Assembly (NCBI GenBank): GCA_019311105.1
Contig: JAFDDA010000036.1
Location: 1 to 41,477 of the forward strand
Origin: Deltaproteobacteria bacterium
GTDB lineage: Bacteria; Myxococcota_A; UBA9160; JAFDDA01
DNA length: 41,477 nt
Reading direction: 5' to 3'
Made by a program: the position numbers and the translations under genes. Below the pieces are notes generated by a model. That model saw only the letters and a program-made list of their open reading frames with translations. It was not told where the DNA came from and did no database searches. Positions 13,952 through 22,411 of this stretch are shown piece by piece. Position 1 is the first letter of the stretch; each line of letters starts with the position of its first letter.

Positions 13952-16143
13952 TGGCGACGCGCTCGCTCAAGGATCAGATCGCGTCGAACGAAGAGGCGTT
14001 CAAGAAGACGGGAGCCCTCTTCGGTCTGGAGACGCTGAAGCGCAAGGAGACGGACCCCGGCACCTACGAGGCGGTCTGGCACATCCTCTCCAACCTCTGC
14101 AACGCGGCCTGGGCGACGGGCTGCAAGGTCTCCTCCTCGCCCATTGCGGCGGAGGGCGGCGATGCGCTCTGGGGCCTGCACACGCCCACCGGCGAGGCGA
14201 TCTGCATCTCGCGCGGCATCTCGGCCCACGCGGGCCTGCTGGCCGACATGATCAAGAACTTCATCGACATCGGTTACGAGGAGTACCCGGGCTTCAAGCA
14301 GGGCGACATCTTCGAGAACAACGATCCGCACTACGGCGGGATCCACTCGCCTGACTTCGACATGTGCATGCCGCTCTTCTACGAGGGCGAACTCGTCGCC
14401 TGGGCGTCCTGCGTGAGCCACGTTGCCGACGCGGGCAGCGTCACGCCGGGCTCCATCGGATTCATCAATCCCGACTGCTACTCGGACGGCCTCGCGATCT
14501 CGATGGAGCGTGTCGGCGAGGGCGACCGCTTCTACCCCTGGTACGAGTTGCGCATCCGCTCGCGGACTCGCACCCCGGACTTCGTGATGGGCGATGCACG
14601 CGGCCGGCTGGCGGGCTGCATCACGCTCCGCGAGCGCCTGTTCGAGGTGATCGAGAAGTACGGCCTCGACCTCTTCAAGGAGGCGAGCCTGGAGTACGTC
14701 GAGGACAGCCGCCGCTACGCGGTGGGCCGCGTCAAGACCCAGACCGTACCGGGCCGCATTCGCAAGTCGCAGTTCAAGGACCTGGCGATGAAGGGCAAGC
14801 GCGTCCTGCTGGCCAAGCAGGACGTGGACTGCATGTTCAACCTGCCCATGGAGCTCACCATCAACGCCGACGCCAGCGTGGACCTCTCCCTGGCCGGTGC
14901 CAGCGGCACGGTGCCCTTCGGCGAGAACATCAGCCCGACGGCGCTCAAGTCCGGCTTGATGATGGGCTACTCGCACATCATCGGCTTCGACATGTTCAAC
15001 TCGGGCCCGATCTCGGCCTGGAACATCGAGATGCCGCCGGCGGGCTCCTGGGCGAACCCGTATCCCGTCGATTACCAGGCGGCGTCGGGCGTCGCGTGGG
15101 CGCCGGCGGTCACCTGGGTGAGCAGCCTCTACGAGGTCTTCGGCCGGCTCTTCCAGACGCGCGGCTTCATCGAAGAGATGGCCGCTGGCTCCGGCACGAT
15201 CATGACGGCGGAGTTCTCGGGCATCAACCAGACGGGCATGTACCTGACGGGCTTGACGCTCGAGCAGGCGAGCCAGGGCTCGCCGGCTCGAGGCTTCGCG
15301 GACGGCGAGAACAGCGCCTGGTGCATCTACACGCCGGAGGCGGACTTCGGCAACGCCGAGATCTCCGAGCTCTACTACCCGATCCTCTTCCTGGGCCGCA
15401 ACGTGGCGCCGGACTCGGGGGGCTACGGTCGGTTCCGCGGCGGCCTCGGCCATACCGCCGTATGGATGGTCTACAACACGCCGGGGCTCGAATACCAATG
15501 CGGGGACGCCGGCATGCGTTCGAAAATCGTGGGGAACCACGGCATGTACGGTGCCTATCCCGCGGTGCCCGACCGACCCGGCTACGGGCGCGACACCAAC
15601 GTCAAGGAGCTGATCGACGCGCAAAAGCCGCTCATCCACGAGCGCGGCGGTCCGGAGAACCCGGCGGTGGCCTCGGCCATCGAGGCCCGCGACGTGCAGG
15701 ACAACATGATCGCGCCCTTCGTGACGCCGGAGCCGCTGCAGGACTACGACATCATCGTGCACCCCATCGCCGGTGCGGAGGCCATGGGCGATCCGATCTC
15801 GCGCGATCCCGTCACCGTCGTCAGTGACCTCAACGAGAGCTGGACCAGCGAACGGGTGGCTTCCGATATCCACGGCGTCGCCACGACCCAGTCGAACGGT
15901 GCCTACGTGGTCGATGAGGGGAAGACCGCTCGGAAGCGCGAGCAGATCCGCAAGCAGCGCATCGCGCGCGCTCTCCCCTTCAAGGACTGGTGGGAGAAGG
16001 AACGCGAGAAGGTGCAGGCGCAGGAGGGCATGGACCCCGCCGTGATCCGGATGTGGGCGAGTTCGATGGAGCTGTCGCCGAAGTACGCCGAGGAGCTGCG
16101 CCGGTTCTGGAATCTCCCCGAAGACTTCACGTTCGGCAGCTAG
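13951..16143 (+). CDS. acxB: Acetone-carboxylase-type alpha subunit (HyuB family)
   Basis: A 730-residue protein of the hydantoinase B family, the Mn-containing alpha subunit where the ketone enolate and CO2 are joined. The metal region reads NNDPHYGGIHSPDFD...SCVSHVADAG. His132, Asp135 and His157 have the spacing (H, +3, +25) I recall for the Mn ligands of Xanthobacter acetone carboxylase. The protein is somewhat shorter than that enzyme's alpha subunit (about 770). The ATG at 13951 shares its A with the preceding TGA, so beta and alpha are probably made in equal amounts; the open frame upstream of it is inside the beta gene. The C-terminus (MWASSMELSPKYAEELRRFW) resembles the family. Pocket residues that set ketone size cannot be assigned by eye. 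Confidence 0.87.
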   Translation: MATRSLKDQIASNEEAFKKTGALFGLETLKRKETDPGTYEAVWHILSNLCNAAWATGCKVSSSPIAAEGGDALWGLHTPTGEAICISRGISAHAGLLADMIKNFIDIGYEEYPGFKQGDIFENNDPHYGGIHSPDFDMCMPLFYEGELVAWASCVSHVADAGSVTPGSIGFINPDCYSDGLAISMERVGEGDRFYPWYELRIRSRTRTPDFVMGDARGRLAGCITLRERLFEVIEKYGLDLFKEASLEYVEDSRRYAVGRVKTQTVPGRIRKSQFKDLAMKGKRVLLAKQDVDCMFNLPMELTINADASVDLSLAGASGTVPFGENISPTALKSGLMMGYSHIIGFDMFNSGPISAWNIEMPPAGSWANPYPVDYQAASGVAWAPAVTWVSSLYEVFGRLFQTRGFIEEMAAGSGTIMTAEFSGINQTGMYLTGLTLEQASQGSPARGFADGENSAWCIYTPEADFGNAEISELYYPILFLGRNVAPDSGGYGRFRGGLGHTAVWMVYNTPGLEYQCGDAGMRSKIVGNHGMYGAYPAVPDRPGYGRDTNVKELIDAQKPLIHERGGPENPAVASAIEARDVQDNMIAPFVTPEPLQDYDIIVHPIAGAEAMGDPISRDPVTVVSDLNESWTSERVASDIHGVATTQSNGAYVVDEGKTARKREQIRKQRIARALPFKDWWEKEREKVQAQEGMDPAVIRMWASSMELSPKYAEELRRFWNLPEDFTFGS

Positions 16144-16156
16144 AGGAAGACCGATC

Positions 16157-16699
16157 ATGGCCGAGTTCCACAAAGCCGACATCGAGAAACTGATCGACGG
16201 AGTCCTGCCCTGGCCCGCCACCCAGGACATGCTCAAGAGCTCCAAGGACGAGGACCGCTTCGACAAGTACGTCGAGATCATGCAGGAGCGCGTCGAGTTC
16301 CAGGAGCCGATCCTGTTGCCGCTCACGCCGATGCTCTTCATCGTGGCCGAGGACGGGAAGCGCGTCGTCAAGTGCAGCTGTGGCCATGGCTTCGGCGACT
16401 ACCGCGTGAACTGGAAGCTCTCGTCGTTGATCCACGTGCGCGATGACGAAGCGTCCATGGGCGAGATCTACAAAGGGCGCGAGTTGCCCGACGTCGCCTG
16501 GATCCAGCTGCGCGAGTACATCTGCCCCGGCTGCGGATCGCAGCTCGAGGTCGAGGCGGTGCCGCGTGGCTGCCCGCCCGACTTCGAGTTCCTGCCCGAC
16601 CTCGACACCTTCTACCGGGAGTGGTTGGGGCGGCCCCTGCCCGACGAGGTGGAGTACCGGGATCTGACACTGGATCGGATCGCGGAGTGGACTCGGTAG
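16157..16699 (+). CDS. acxC: Acetone-carboxylase-type gamma subunit
   Basis: A 180-residue protein matching the small gamma subunit of acetone carboxylase (about 168 residues in Xanthobacter). Shared landmarks are the opening helix with ERFxxYVEIxQER (here DRFDKYVEIMQER), KLFIV (here MLFIV), then KCSCGHGFGDYRVNWKLSS, REYICPGCGSQLEVEA and the end FYREWLG. Cys73, Cys75, Cys123 and Cys126 would form a zinc site. This subunit is not found with plain hydantoinases or oxoprolinases, so it is the strongest sign that the preceding two genes are a ketone carboxylase. The ATG at 16157 follows AGAGGAAG. A C-terminal extension of about 12 residues beyond the family end is present. Confidence 0.87.
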   Translation: MAEFHKADIEKLIDGVLPWPATQDMLKSSKDEDRFDKYVEIMQERVEFQEPILLPLTPMLFIVAEDGKRVVKCSCGHGFGDYRVNWKLSSLIHVRDDEASMGEIYKGRELPDVAWIQLREYICPGCGSQLEVEAVPRGCPPDFEFLPDLDTFYREWLGRPLPDEVEYRDLTLDRIAEWTR

Positions 16700-16725
16700 G
16701 GAAGGGCAGGGAAGGCGAGGCCGGC

Positions 16726-17946
16726 ATGGGTCAGACACTCGAGGATTTCGTAGTCATCGACTTCACCAGTGAGCTCTACGCTTCGTTGGCGGGTGCGCTG
16801 CTCGGCGATTTCGGTGCGACGGTGATCCGGGTGGAGAATCTCGCCGATCTCCGCGAGGTCGATCACGATCGCGATGGGATGCATCCGCCCGAGCGCTGGA
16901 ACTCCCTTGACGAGCTGGCCCATCGCAACAAGCGGAGCCTCGCGGTGGATCTCGCCGATCCGGCCGGCCGCGAGATCCTGGAGAAGCTCGTCGCGGGAGC
17001 GGACGTCTTCCTGACGGACCTGCCGGCGGCGACCCTGGAAGAGCAGGGCTGGGGCTACGACGCCCTGTGCCGGCTCAAGGCGGACATCGTGCTCGCCCGC
17101 GGCTCGGGCTTCGGTCCCGAAGGGCCGGACCGGGATCTGCCCGCCTACGACGAGCTGGCTGCGGCGCGCACGGGAGTGATGCCGACGTTGCCCCAGCCCG
17201 GGCAGCCCCCCGTCTATTCGGGCGTCGGACAGATGCATACCGCGGTCATGCTGGCCCTCGGCATCATGCTCGCGATCCACCACCGCGAGGAGTCCGGGGA
17301 AGGGCAGGTGGTGGACGCATCGCTCTTCGGCGGGAACATGTACTCGCAGAGCCTCGACATGCAGGCCTATCTCGCGATCCGCGACGATCGCTTCCTCGAG
17401 CCGCTCTCTCGCCTCGATTCGGGCAACCCCATGTCCGGCCCGATGTACCCGAGTTCCGACGGCCGCTGGGTCACGCTGGCGATGCCCGATACGGGCAAGT
17501 ACTGGGCGGCCTTCGCGGAGGTCGTGGGCCTCGACGTCGCCGACGCTCGCTTCGATAGCCACGAGAAGCGCTGCGGGGAGAGCCGGCTCGAGATGATGCA
17601 GCTGCTCGACGAGATCTTCCGCTCGAAGCCCGGCTCCCACTGGAAGCAGGCGCTCGACGCGAAGCAGCTACCCGCCGACGTCATCGAGAAGTACGACTAC
17701 CCGGCCTCGGATCCCGGCGCCGAGGAGAATCGCTACATCCTGAACCTCGAGCACCCCACCGTCGGTGCGATCCAGAGCCTGGGCTTTCCCATCCACATGA
17801 GCGAGAGCCCGGCGCAGCTGCACCGTTCGGCCCCGAGCCGCGGGCAGCACTCGGCCGAGATCCTGAAGGAAAGGCTGGGCTACGCGGAGCCCCGCATCCG
17901 GGAGCTCCAAGCCGACGGAATCCTCGGCCACGGGCCGGCGACATGA
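16726..17946 (+). CDS. CaiB/BaiF family III CoA-transferase, first of three
   Basis: A 406-residue family III CoA-transferase (formyl-CoA transferase/CaiB type). These enzymes move CoA between acids through an aspartyl-CoA mixed anhydride; some relatives are 2-methylacyl-CoA racemases. The N-terminal Rossmann part has LGDFGATVIRVEN, and Asp197 in GEGQVVDASL is the likely catalytic Asp. This copy departs from consensus in several places (for example IDFTSELYASLAGALL at the start). The ATG at 16726 lies 26 nt after the gamma-subunit stop; the longer frame overlaps that gene. Its stop overlaps the start of the next CaiB gene (ATGA). Directly after a carboxylase, the obvious job is to put CoA on the new beta-keto acid, possibly as a heteromer with its neighbour, as BbsEF does with benzylsuccinate. 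Confidence 0.87.
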   Translation: MGQTLEDFVVIDFTSELYASLAGALLGDFGATVIRVENLADLREVDHDRDGMHPPERWNSLDELAHRNKRSLAVDLADPAGREILEKLVAGADVFLTDLPAATLEEQGWGYDALCRLKADIVLARGSGFGPEGPDRDLPAYDELAAARTGVMPTLPQPGQPPVYSGVGQMHTAVMLALGIMLAIHHREESGEGQVVDASLFGGNMYSQSLDMQAYLAIRDDRFLEPLSRLDSGNPMSGPMYPSSDGRWVTLAMPDTGKYWAAFAEVVGLDVADARFDSHEKRCGESRLEMMQLLDEIFRSKPGSHWKQALDAKQLPADVIEKYDYPASDPGAEENRYILNLEHPTVGAIQSLGFPIHMSESPAQLHRSAPSRGQHSAEILKERLGYAEPRIRELQADGILGHGPAT

Positions 17947-19154
17947 CGGGAGTCCTCGATGGAATTCGCGTCCTCGACCTGACCCAGTGGTTGCAGGGGC
18001 CGGTCTGCGCCCAGTACCTCGCGGACTTCGGTGCCGAGGTCATCCACGTCGAGCGTCCCGTGACCGGCGACGGTGCGCGCGGCGTGCGCAGCATCAAGGC
18101 GCTCGCGATCGGGGATTGGAACCAATATTTCCTGGTGATCAATCGCAACAAGAAGAGCCTCGCCATCGACCTGAAGCGGCCCGAGGGGCAGGAGCTCTTC
18201 TACGAGCTGGTCGAGAAGTCGGACGTCTTCTTGTCGAACTTCCAGCCCGAGAACCTGAAATCCTATGGGCTCACCTGGGAGAAGCTCCACGAGGTCAACC
18301 CGCGCCTCGTCTACGCCACGAATACCGGCTACGGGCACGCGCGTGAGATCAACCGGCCCTCCTACGACATCAACGTCCAGGCGCTGACCGGCCTCATGAG
18401 CCGGCAGGGCGAGCCGGGCGAGCCGCCGATCTATCTCGGCATGGGTTCCGGGGATACCTACGGGGGACTCATGTCGGCCCTCGGAATCATGCTGGCGCTT
18501 CATCAGCGCCGTCGGACGGGGCGCGGCCAGTACCTCGATGCCTCCCTCTACGGCGCCCAGCTCTTCATGGCCGCCCCGACTCTCCAACCCTTCCTGGCTT
18601 CGGGCAACCCGCGCTACTCGACGCAACAGTCGCGCGAGCAGGCCGGGAATCCGCTCTGGAACCGCTATCAGGCCAAGGACAAGTGGGTCTTCCTGTGCCT
18701 TGCGAATACCGACGAGAACTGGTCCTCCCTATGCGAGAGCATCGAGCGGCCCGAGCTGGCTGAGGACGCCCGGTTCGAAACGGTGGCGAAGCGGGCCGAG
18801 CACAAAGCCGAGCTCATCGCGCTGCTCGACTCGATCTTGCGGGGGCGGAGTGCGCAGGAGTGGCTCGATCGCTGGGGCGCGGCGGGGATCGCCGCCGGCC
18901 CGATCCAGAGCCTGAAGGACGTCGCCGAAGATCCACAGGCCTGGGAGAACGACTACCTGCTCAAGGTGCACTGCGGCGAGGTGAACCGCGAGGTGGACAT
19001 CCGCGGCCTGCCGATCTCCCTGAGCAAGACCCCTGGAAGCGTGGAGAGCCTCGGCCCCGAGCTCGGCCAGGATACCGAGCTCATCCTCGCCGACATCCTC
19101 GGTATCGACTGGGATCGCATCGGAGAGCTCAAGGAGCAGGGTGTCATCCCGTGA
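17943..19154 (+). CDS. CaiB/BaiF family III CoA-transferase, second of three
   Basis: A 403-residue family III CoA-transferase, more canonical than its upstream neighbour. It opens with LDGIRVLDLTQWLQGPVCAQ and YLADFGAEVIHVERP, continues with NRNKKSLAIDLKRPEGQELF, and has Asp199 in GRGQYLDASLYG as the likely catalytic Asp. The ATG lies within the stop of the preceding gene (ATGA overlap of 4 nt), so the two are translated together and may form one heteromeric enzyme. The pair has only modest similarity by eye, so this is an old divergence and not a recent copy. The racemase function of some family members remains an alternative. Confidence 0.9.
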   Translation: MTGVLDGIRVLDLTQWLQGPVCAQYLADFGAEVIHVERPVTGDGARGVRSIKALAIGDWNQYFLVINRNKKSLAIDLKRPEGQELFYELVEKSDVFLSNFQPENLKSYGLTWEKLHEVNPRLVYATNTGYGHAREINRPSYDINVQALTGLMSRQGEPGEPPIYLGMGSGDTYGGLMSALGIMLALHQRRRTGRGQYLDASLYGAQLFMAAPTLQPFLASGNPRYSTQQSREQAGNPLWNRYQAKDKWVFLCLANTDENWSSLCESIERPELAEDARFETVAKRAEHKAELIALLDSILRGRSAQEWLDRWGAAGIAAGPIQSLKDVAEDPQAWENDYLLKVHCGEVNREVDIRGLPISLSKTPGSVESLGPELGQDTELILADILGIDWDRIGELKEQGVIP

Positions 19155-19173
19155 GCGAGGCCCCGGGGAAGCG

Positions 19174-20415
19174 ATGAGCAGTCAGAGCGCCGACCTCTCC
19201 CAAGGCCCGCTCGCGGGGATCCGCGTGCTCGACATGGCCACCATGTTGGCGGGGCCCTATGGGGCGACGCTCCTGGGGGATCTCGGAGCGGACGTCATCA
19301 AGGTCGAGTCCCACCGCGGGGACGACAGCCGTCATCTTGGGCCCGAGCGCGACGGGGAGCGTTCGCCCTTCCTCAGCCTCAACCGCAGCAAGCGCGCCGT
19401 CGTCCTGGAGCTGAAGCGCGAGGCGGGTCGCGACGTGTTTGCCCGGCTGGCCGCGACGACGGACGTGCTGATCACGAACATCCGCGAGCCGGCTCTCTCG
19501 AAACTCGGCCTCGACTACGAGCACGTGCGAGCCCATCGCCCGGACATCATCTGGATCGGCGTCACGGCCTTCGGCGCCGATGGCCCCTACGCCGGCCGGC
19601 CCGGGATCGATTTCCTCGCCCAGGGCTTCGGCGGGCTGCTGGCCCTGAACGGGGAGCCCGAGGGAGACCCGGTGCGGGTCACCGTTCCGATGATCGACGT
19701 GATGACGTCCTTGCTCGTCAGCACGGCGGCGCTCACCGCACTCCGAACGCGGGATGCGAACGGTCGGGGGCAGCGCATCGACATCTCGCTGCTCGACGCC
19801 CTGCTCCACGCCCAGGCGAGTGCGCTCGGCACCTATCTCGTCGCCGGCGAGCCGACCCCGCGGACCGGAAACCGCAGCCTCTACTTCGCGCCCTCGGGCA
19901 TCTACACCTGCGGCGACGGCAGGAAGGCGGTCGTCACCTGTCCTTCGGAGAAGTTCTTCCGAAACCTCTGCAATGCGCTCGACGTCGATTGGGCGGACGA
20001 TGCGCGCTTCGAGAGCATCGATCGCCGCCTCGCAAACGAGGACGAGCTGGACCGGCTGATCGACGAGCGCTGCAAGGACTTCACGGTCGACGAGCTGCAG
20101 GAACGGCTGGTGGCGGCGGACGTGCTATGCGCGCCCGTCAACGGGGCCGCCGAGGTCGCGGAAGATCCCCAGATCCGACACAACCGGATGATCGTCAGCG
20201 TGGACCATCCGAAGCTCGGCCCGCTCGACGTCACCGGAGTGCCGATTCACTTTCACGGCACGCCCTGCGAGGTGCGCATACCGCCGCCGCTCCAGGGTCA
20301 GCACAGCGAAGAGCTCCTGCGCGAGCTCGGCTACGCCCCGGAAGAGATCGCCGAGCTGGTGGCGAGCGACGTGGTCGCAACGACCGCCGAGATCGAGAAG
20401 GCGAGGAAGCGATGA
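19174..20415 (+). CDS. CaiB/BaiF family III CoA-transferase, third of three
   Basis: A 413-residue family III CoA-transferase, the most canonical of the three. Landmarks: GPLAGIRVLDMATMLAGPYGATLLGDLGADVIKVES, LNRSKRAVVLELKREAGRDVF, and Asp203 in GRGQRIDISLLDAL as the likely catalytic Asp. I start it at the ATG at 19174 (GGGAAG upstream); a GTG at 19141 inside the preceding gene is an alternative. It ends the plus-strand run that began at xdhC. Its 3' end faces the minus-strand MenB-like gene. A succinyl-CoA or acetyl-CoA dependent activation, or CoA recycling between pathway acids, is plausible; donor and acceptor cannot be read from sequence. Confidence 0.9.
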   Translation: MSSQSADLSQGPLAGIRVLDMATMLAGPYGATLLGDLGADVIKVESHRGDDSRHLGPERDGERSPFLSLNRSKRAVVLELKREAGRDVFARLAATTDVLITNIREPALSKLGLDYEHVRAHRPDIIWIGVTAFGADGPYAGRPGIDFLAQGFGGLLALNGEPEGDPVRVTVPMIDVMTSLLVSTAALTALRTRDANGRGQRIDISLLDALLHAQASALGTYLVAGEPTPRTGNRSLYFAPSGIYTCGDGRKAVVTCPSEKFFRNLCNALDVDWADDARFESIDRRLANEDELDRLIDERCKDFTVDELQERLVAADVLCAPVNGAAEVAEDPQIRHNRMIVSVDHPKLGPLDVTGVPIHFHGTPCEVRIPPPLQGQHSEELLRELGYAPEEIAELVASDVVATTAEIEKARKR

Positions 20416-20443
20416 GGCATCCGATCGCCCCGGCTCGCGCGAC

Positions 20444-20484
20444 CGCGCTAGTCGTCCACGCTAGAGCGTTCGCGCTAGTCGTCC
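20444..20484. repeat. 14-bp direct repeat with 27-bp period at the 3' end of the MenB-like gene
   Basis: CGCGCTAGTCGTCC occurs at 20444-20457 and again at 20471-20484. The second copy contains the last codons and stop of the minus-strand MenB-like gene, so the gene's terminal Asp-Asp-stop is repeated just beyond it. The pattern resembles the duplicated gene end at 32792-32841. Confidence 0.7.
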
Positions 20485-21356
20485 TCTCTCTCGTAGTCCT
20501 CGATCAGCTGCTGGCGCATCTCGCTCTCTTTGCGTCGAAGATCCCAGAAGCGGGGCGGTCGCTTCTCCGTGAAGGAAGCCCCGCCTTCCTTGCCTTCGGG
20601 CATGTCGAACCAGTCGGGGTAGAACTGGCTCGAGATGACACCCATCTCGGCGTACCCGTCCATCTCCTGGTCGAAGCTCGCCTTGAGGATCTCGAGGCAA
20701 CCCGGGCTCACGGACAGGAGCTCCTCGCACCACTGATCGATCTCTTGCTCGAGGGCGTCGAGGGGGACGACCTTGTTGATCAGGCCCATCTGCAGGGCCT
20801 CTTCGGCGGGGTAGCGCCGGCACAGCATCCACATCTCGCGCGCCCGCTTGGCTCCGACCACCTTCGTGAGGTAGGGGACGAAGAATCCATCGGCGGGGCT
20901 CGATACCTTGGGCCCGGCCTGGCCGAACTTGGCGTTGTCCGCGGCGATCGTGAAGTCGCAGCAGTAGGCCATGTGGTTGTGCCCGCCGAGGCAGTAGCCC
21001 TGGACGGCCGCGAGGATCGGCTTTCGCGAGAGTCGGATCAGGCGGTTGTGGGGATAGCGGTTGTAGAAGGCCTCGCGGAGGCCCCACTTCTCCCATTCGA
21101 CGTCGCCACCGACCCCGAAGTGCTTTCCCTTGCCGGCGACCACGATCACGCCGACGGAGGTGTCGTGGTTGGCGTCGTAGAAGGCGCGGAACATTTCGTC
21201 GACCGTGGCGATGGTCATGACGTTGTACTTCTCGGGCTTGTCGATGGTGACTCGGGCCACCCCTCCATTGAGCCCCTCGTGTCGCTTCTTCTCGTAGACG
21301 ATCTCGTCGAACTCGAGCCCGTCGCCTTCGACCGTCTGCCAATCACTCCAAGTCAT
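20475..21356 (-). CDS. MenB/BadI-like crotonase, possible ring-opening hydrolase
   Basis: A 293-residue crotonase closest by eye to MenB (dihydroxynaphthoyl-CoA synthase) and BadI (2-ketocyclohexanecarboxyl-CoA hydrolase). MenB-group signatures are FGQAGPKV, REMWMLCRRYPAEEALQMGLINKVVP and the end EGKEGGASFTEKRPPRFW. Oxyanion-hole regions are GKHFGVGGD and GYCLGGHNHM. The active-site loop differs: MenB has VGSFDGGYGS, here VSSPADGFFV (151-160), moving the Asp by one place (Asp156) and losing the Ser. BadI cleaves a cyclic beta-ketoacyl-CoA hydrolytically, exactly what ketone carboxylation plus CoA transfer would produce from a cyclic ketone. The ATG at 21356 has an AGGAGAG site. It is the only minus-strand gene in the central block, divergent from the molybdenum-hydroxylase operon. 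Confidence 0.82.
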   Translation of the reverse strand: MTWSDWQTVEGDGLEFDEIVYEKKRHEGLNGGVARVTIDKPEKYNVMTIATVDEMFRAFYDANHDTSVGVIVVAGKGKHFGVGGDVEWEKWGLREAFYNRYPHNRLIRLSRKPILAAVQGYCLGGHNHMAYCCDFTIAADNAKFGQAGPKVSSPADGFFVPYLTKVVGAKRAREMWMLCRRYPAEEALQMGLINKVVPLDALEQEIDQWCEELLSVSPGCLEILKASFDQEMDGYAEMGVISSQFYPDWFDMPEGKEGGASFTEKRPPRFWDLRRKESEMRQQLIEDYEREDD

Positions 21357-21508
21357 GGGAAATCACTCTCCTCGCCCCGTACTCGCCAAGGGGGTTCGCC
21401 TTCTTTGCCCCGCACGCATGAACGCTGTGCGCACCGGGGGGATCATCATACGCTAGGGCTGGGACGGGAGCCCGCAGCTTCCACTCCCGGCGCAGTGGAG
21501 GCGCTTGC
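21357..21508. promoter_or_regulatory. Divergent intergenic region between MenB-like gene and molybdenum-hydroxylase operon
   Basis: These 152 bp separate two divergent starts (21356 minus, 21509 plus) and must hold promoters for both. Each start has a clear ribosome site (AGGAGAG and GTGGAGG). I see no convincing -35/-10 pair or strong palindrome, so no site inside it is named. Confidence 0.5.
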
Positions 21509-22411
21509 ATGAAACCCGCTCGTTTCGAATACGCTGCACCGGATTCGCTGGCCGAGGCGATCTCCCTGCTCGAGCAGCACGCGGACGACGACGTCAAGAT
21601 CCTCGCGGGCGGCCAGAGTCTGGTTCCGCTGCTGAACATGCGGATGGCGCGCCCCGAGTTCCTGATCGATCTCAACCGGATCGCCGAGCTCCAGTACATC
21701 CGCGAGGAGGCTGGCTGGCTGGCGATCGGAGCCATGACCCGGAAGCGTGCCGTCGAGGAGTCGGAGCTGGTGCGCCAGCGGCAGCCGGCCCTGCTCGCGG
21801 CGACGCAGCTCGTGGGGCACCCGCAGATCCGCAACCGCGGCACGGTGGGCGGCTCGATGGCCCATGCCGACCCGGCCGCGGAGTATCCGGCGCTGGCGCT
21901 CCTGTTGGGCGTCGAGCTGCGGGTCGCGGGTCCCGGCGGCGAGCGTCGCATCCCGGCCGCAGACTTCTTCCATGGCTACCTGGCCACGGCCCTCGAGCCC
22001 ACCGACGTGTTGACCGAGGTCCGGATTCCGGTGCTCGACCCGGGAACGGGGTGGTCCTTCCTGGAGGTGGCGCGCCGACACGGCGACTTCGCGATGGGCG
22101 GAGCCGGAGCGACCGTTCGCCTCGATGCCAGCGGAAAGCTCTCCGAGGTCCGCATCGCACTCTTCGGGGTGGGCGCCGCGGCGCTTCGCCTGCACGACGT
22201 GGAGCGGGAGCTGGTGGGAGAGCAGCCCGGCGAAGCGCTCTTCCAGGATGCAGGGGCCCGCGCCAGCCAGGGGCTCGAGGATCCGCTGTCGGACGTGCAC
22301 GCCTCGGCGGAGTACCGTCGCAATCTGGCGCGCGTCCTGACGGTTCGCGTCCTCGAAGAGGCCGTCGGGCGCGCCGGTGGTGCCGGCGGCCGTGAGGAGG
22401 GGAGTCGATGA
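21509..22411 (+). CDS. Molybdenum hydroxylase FAD subunit (CoxM/CutM type)
   Basis: The 300-residue medium subunit of an XDH-family molybdenum hydroxylase; it binds FAD and receives electrons from the 2Fe-2S subunit. FAD-binding motifs are AGGQSLVP at 33-40 and RNRGTVGGSMAHADPAAE around 108-125. The C-terminal CO-dehydrogenase flavoprotein domain follows (RIALFGVGAAALRL). The ATG at 21509 follows GGAGG by 8 nt. The stop overlaps the start of the small subunit (ATGA). The order M-S-L is that of CoxMSL. It starts the plus-strand operon that runs to 28828. Confidence 0.92.
   Translation: MKPARFEYAAPDSLAEAISLLEQHADDDVKILAGGQSLVPLLNMRMARPEFLIDLNRIAELQYIREEAGWLAIGAMTRKRAVEESELVRQRQPALLAATQLVGHPQIRNRGTVGGSMAHADPAAEYPALALLLGVELRVAGPGGERRIPAADFFHGYLATALEPTDVLTEVRIPVLDPGTGWSFLEVARRHGDFAMGGAGATVRLDASGKLSEVRIALFGVGAAALRLHDVERELVGEQPGEALFQDAGARASQGLEDPLSDVHASAEYRRNLARVLTVRVLEEAVGRAGGAGGREEGSR

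Noticed and set aside
11789-16143. Hydantoinase or 5-oxoprolinase annotation of the HyuA/HyuB pair
   Set aside because: The gamma-subunit gene at 16157 and the H-x2-D...H metal spacing favour the acetone-carboxylase type.
13924-16371. 815-codon minus-strand open frame opposite acxB
   Set aside because: Antisense shadow; no recognisable motif, while the plus strand encodes a complete HyuB-family protein with metal ligands.
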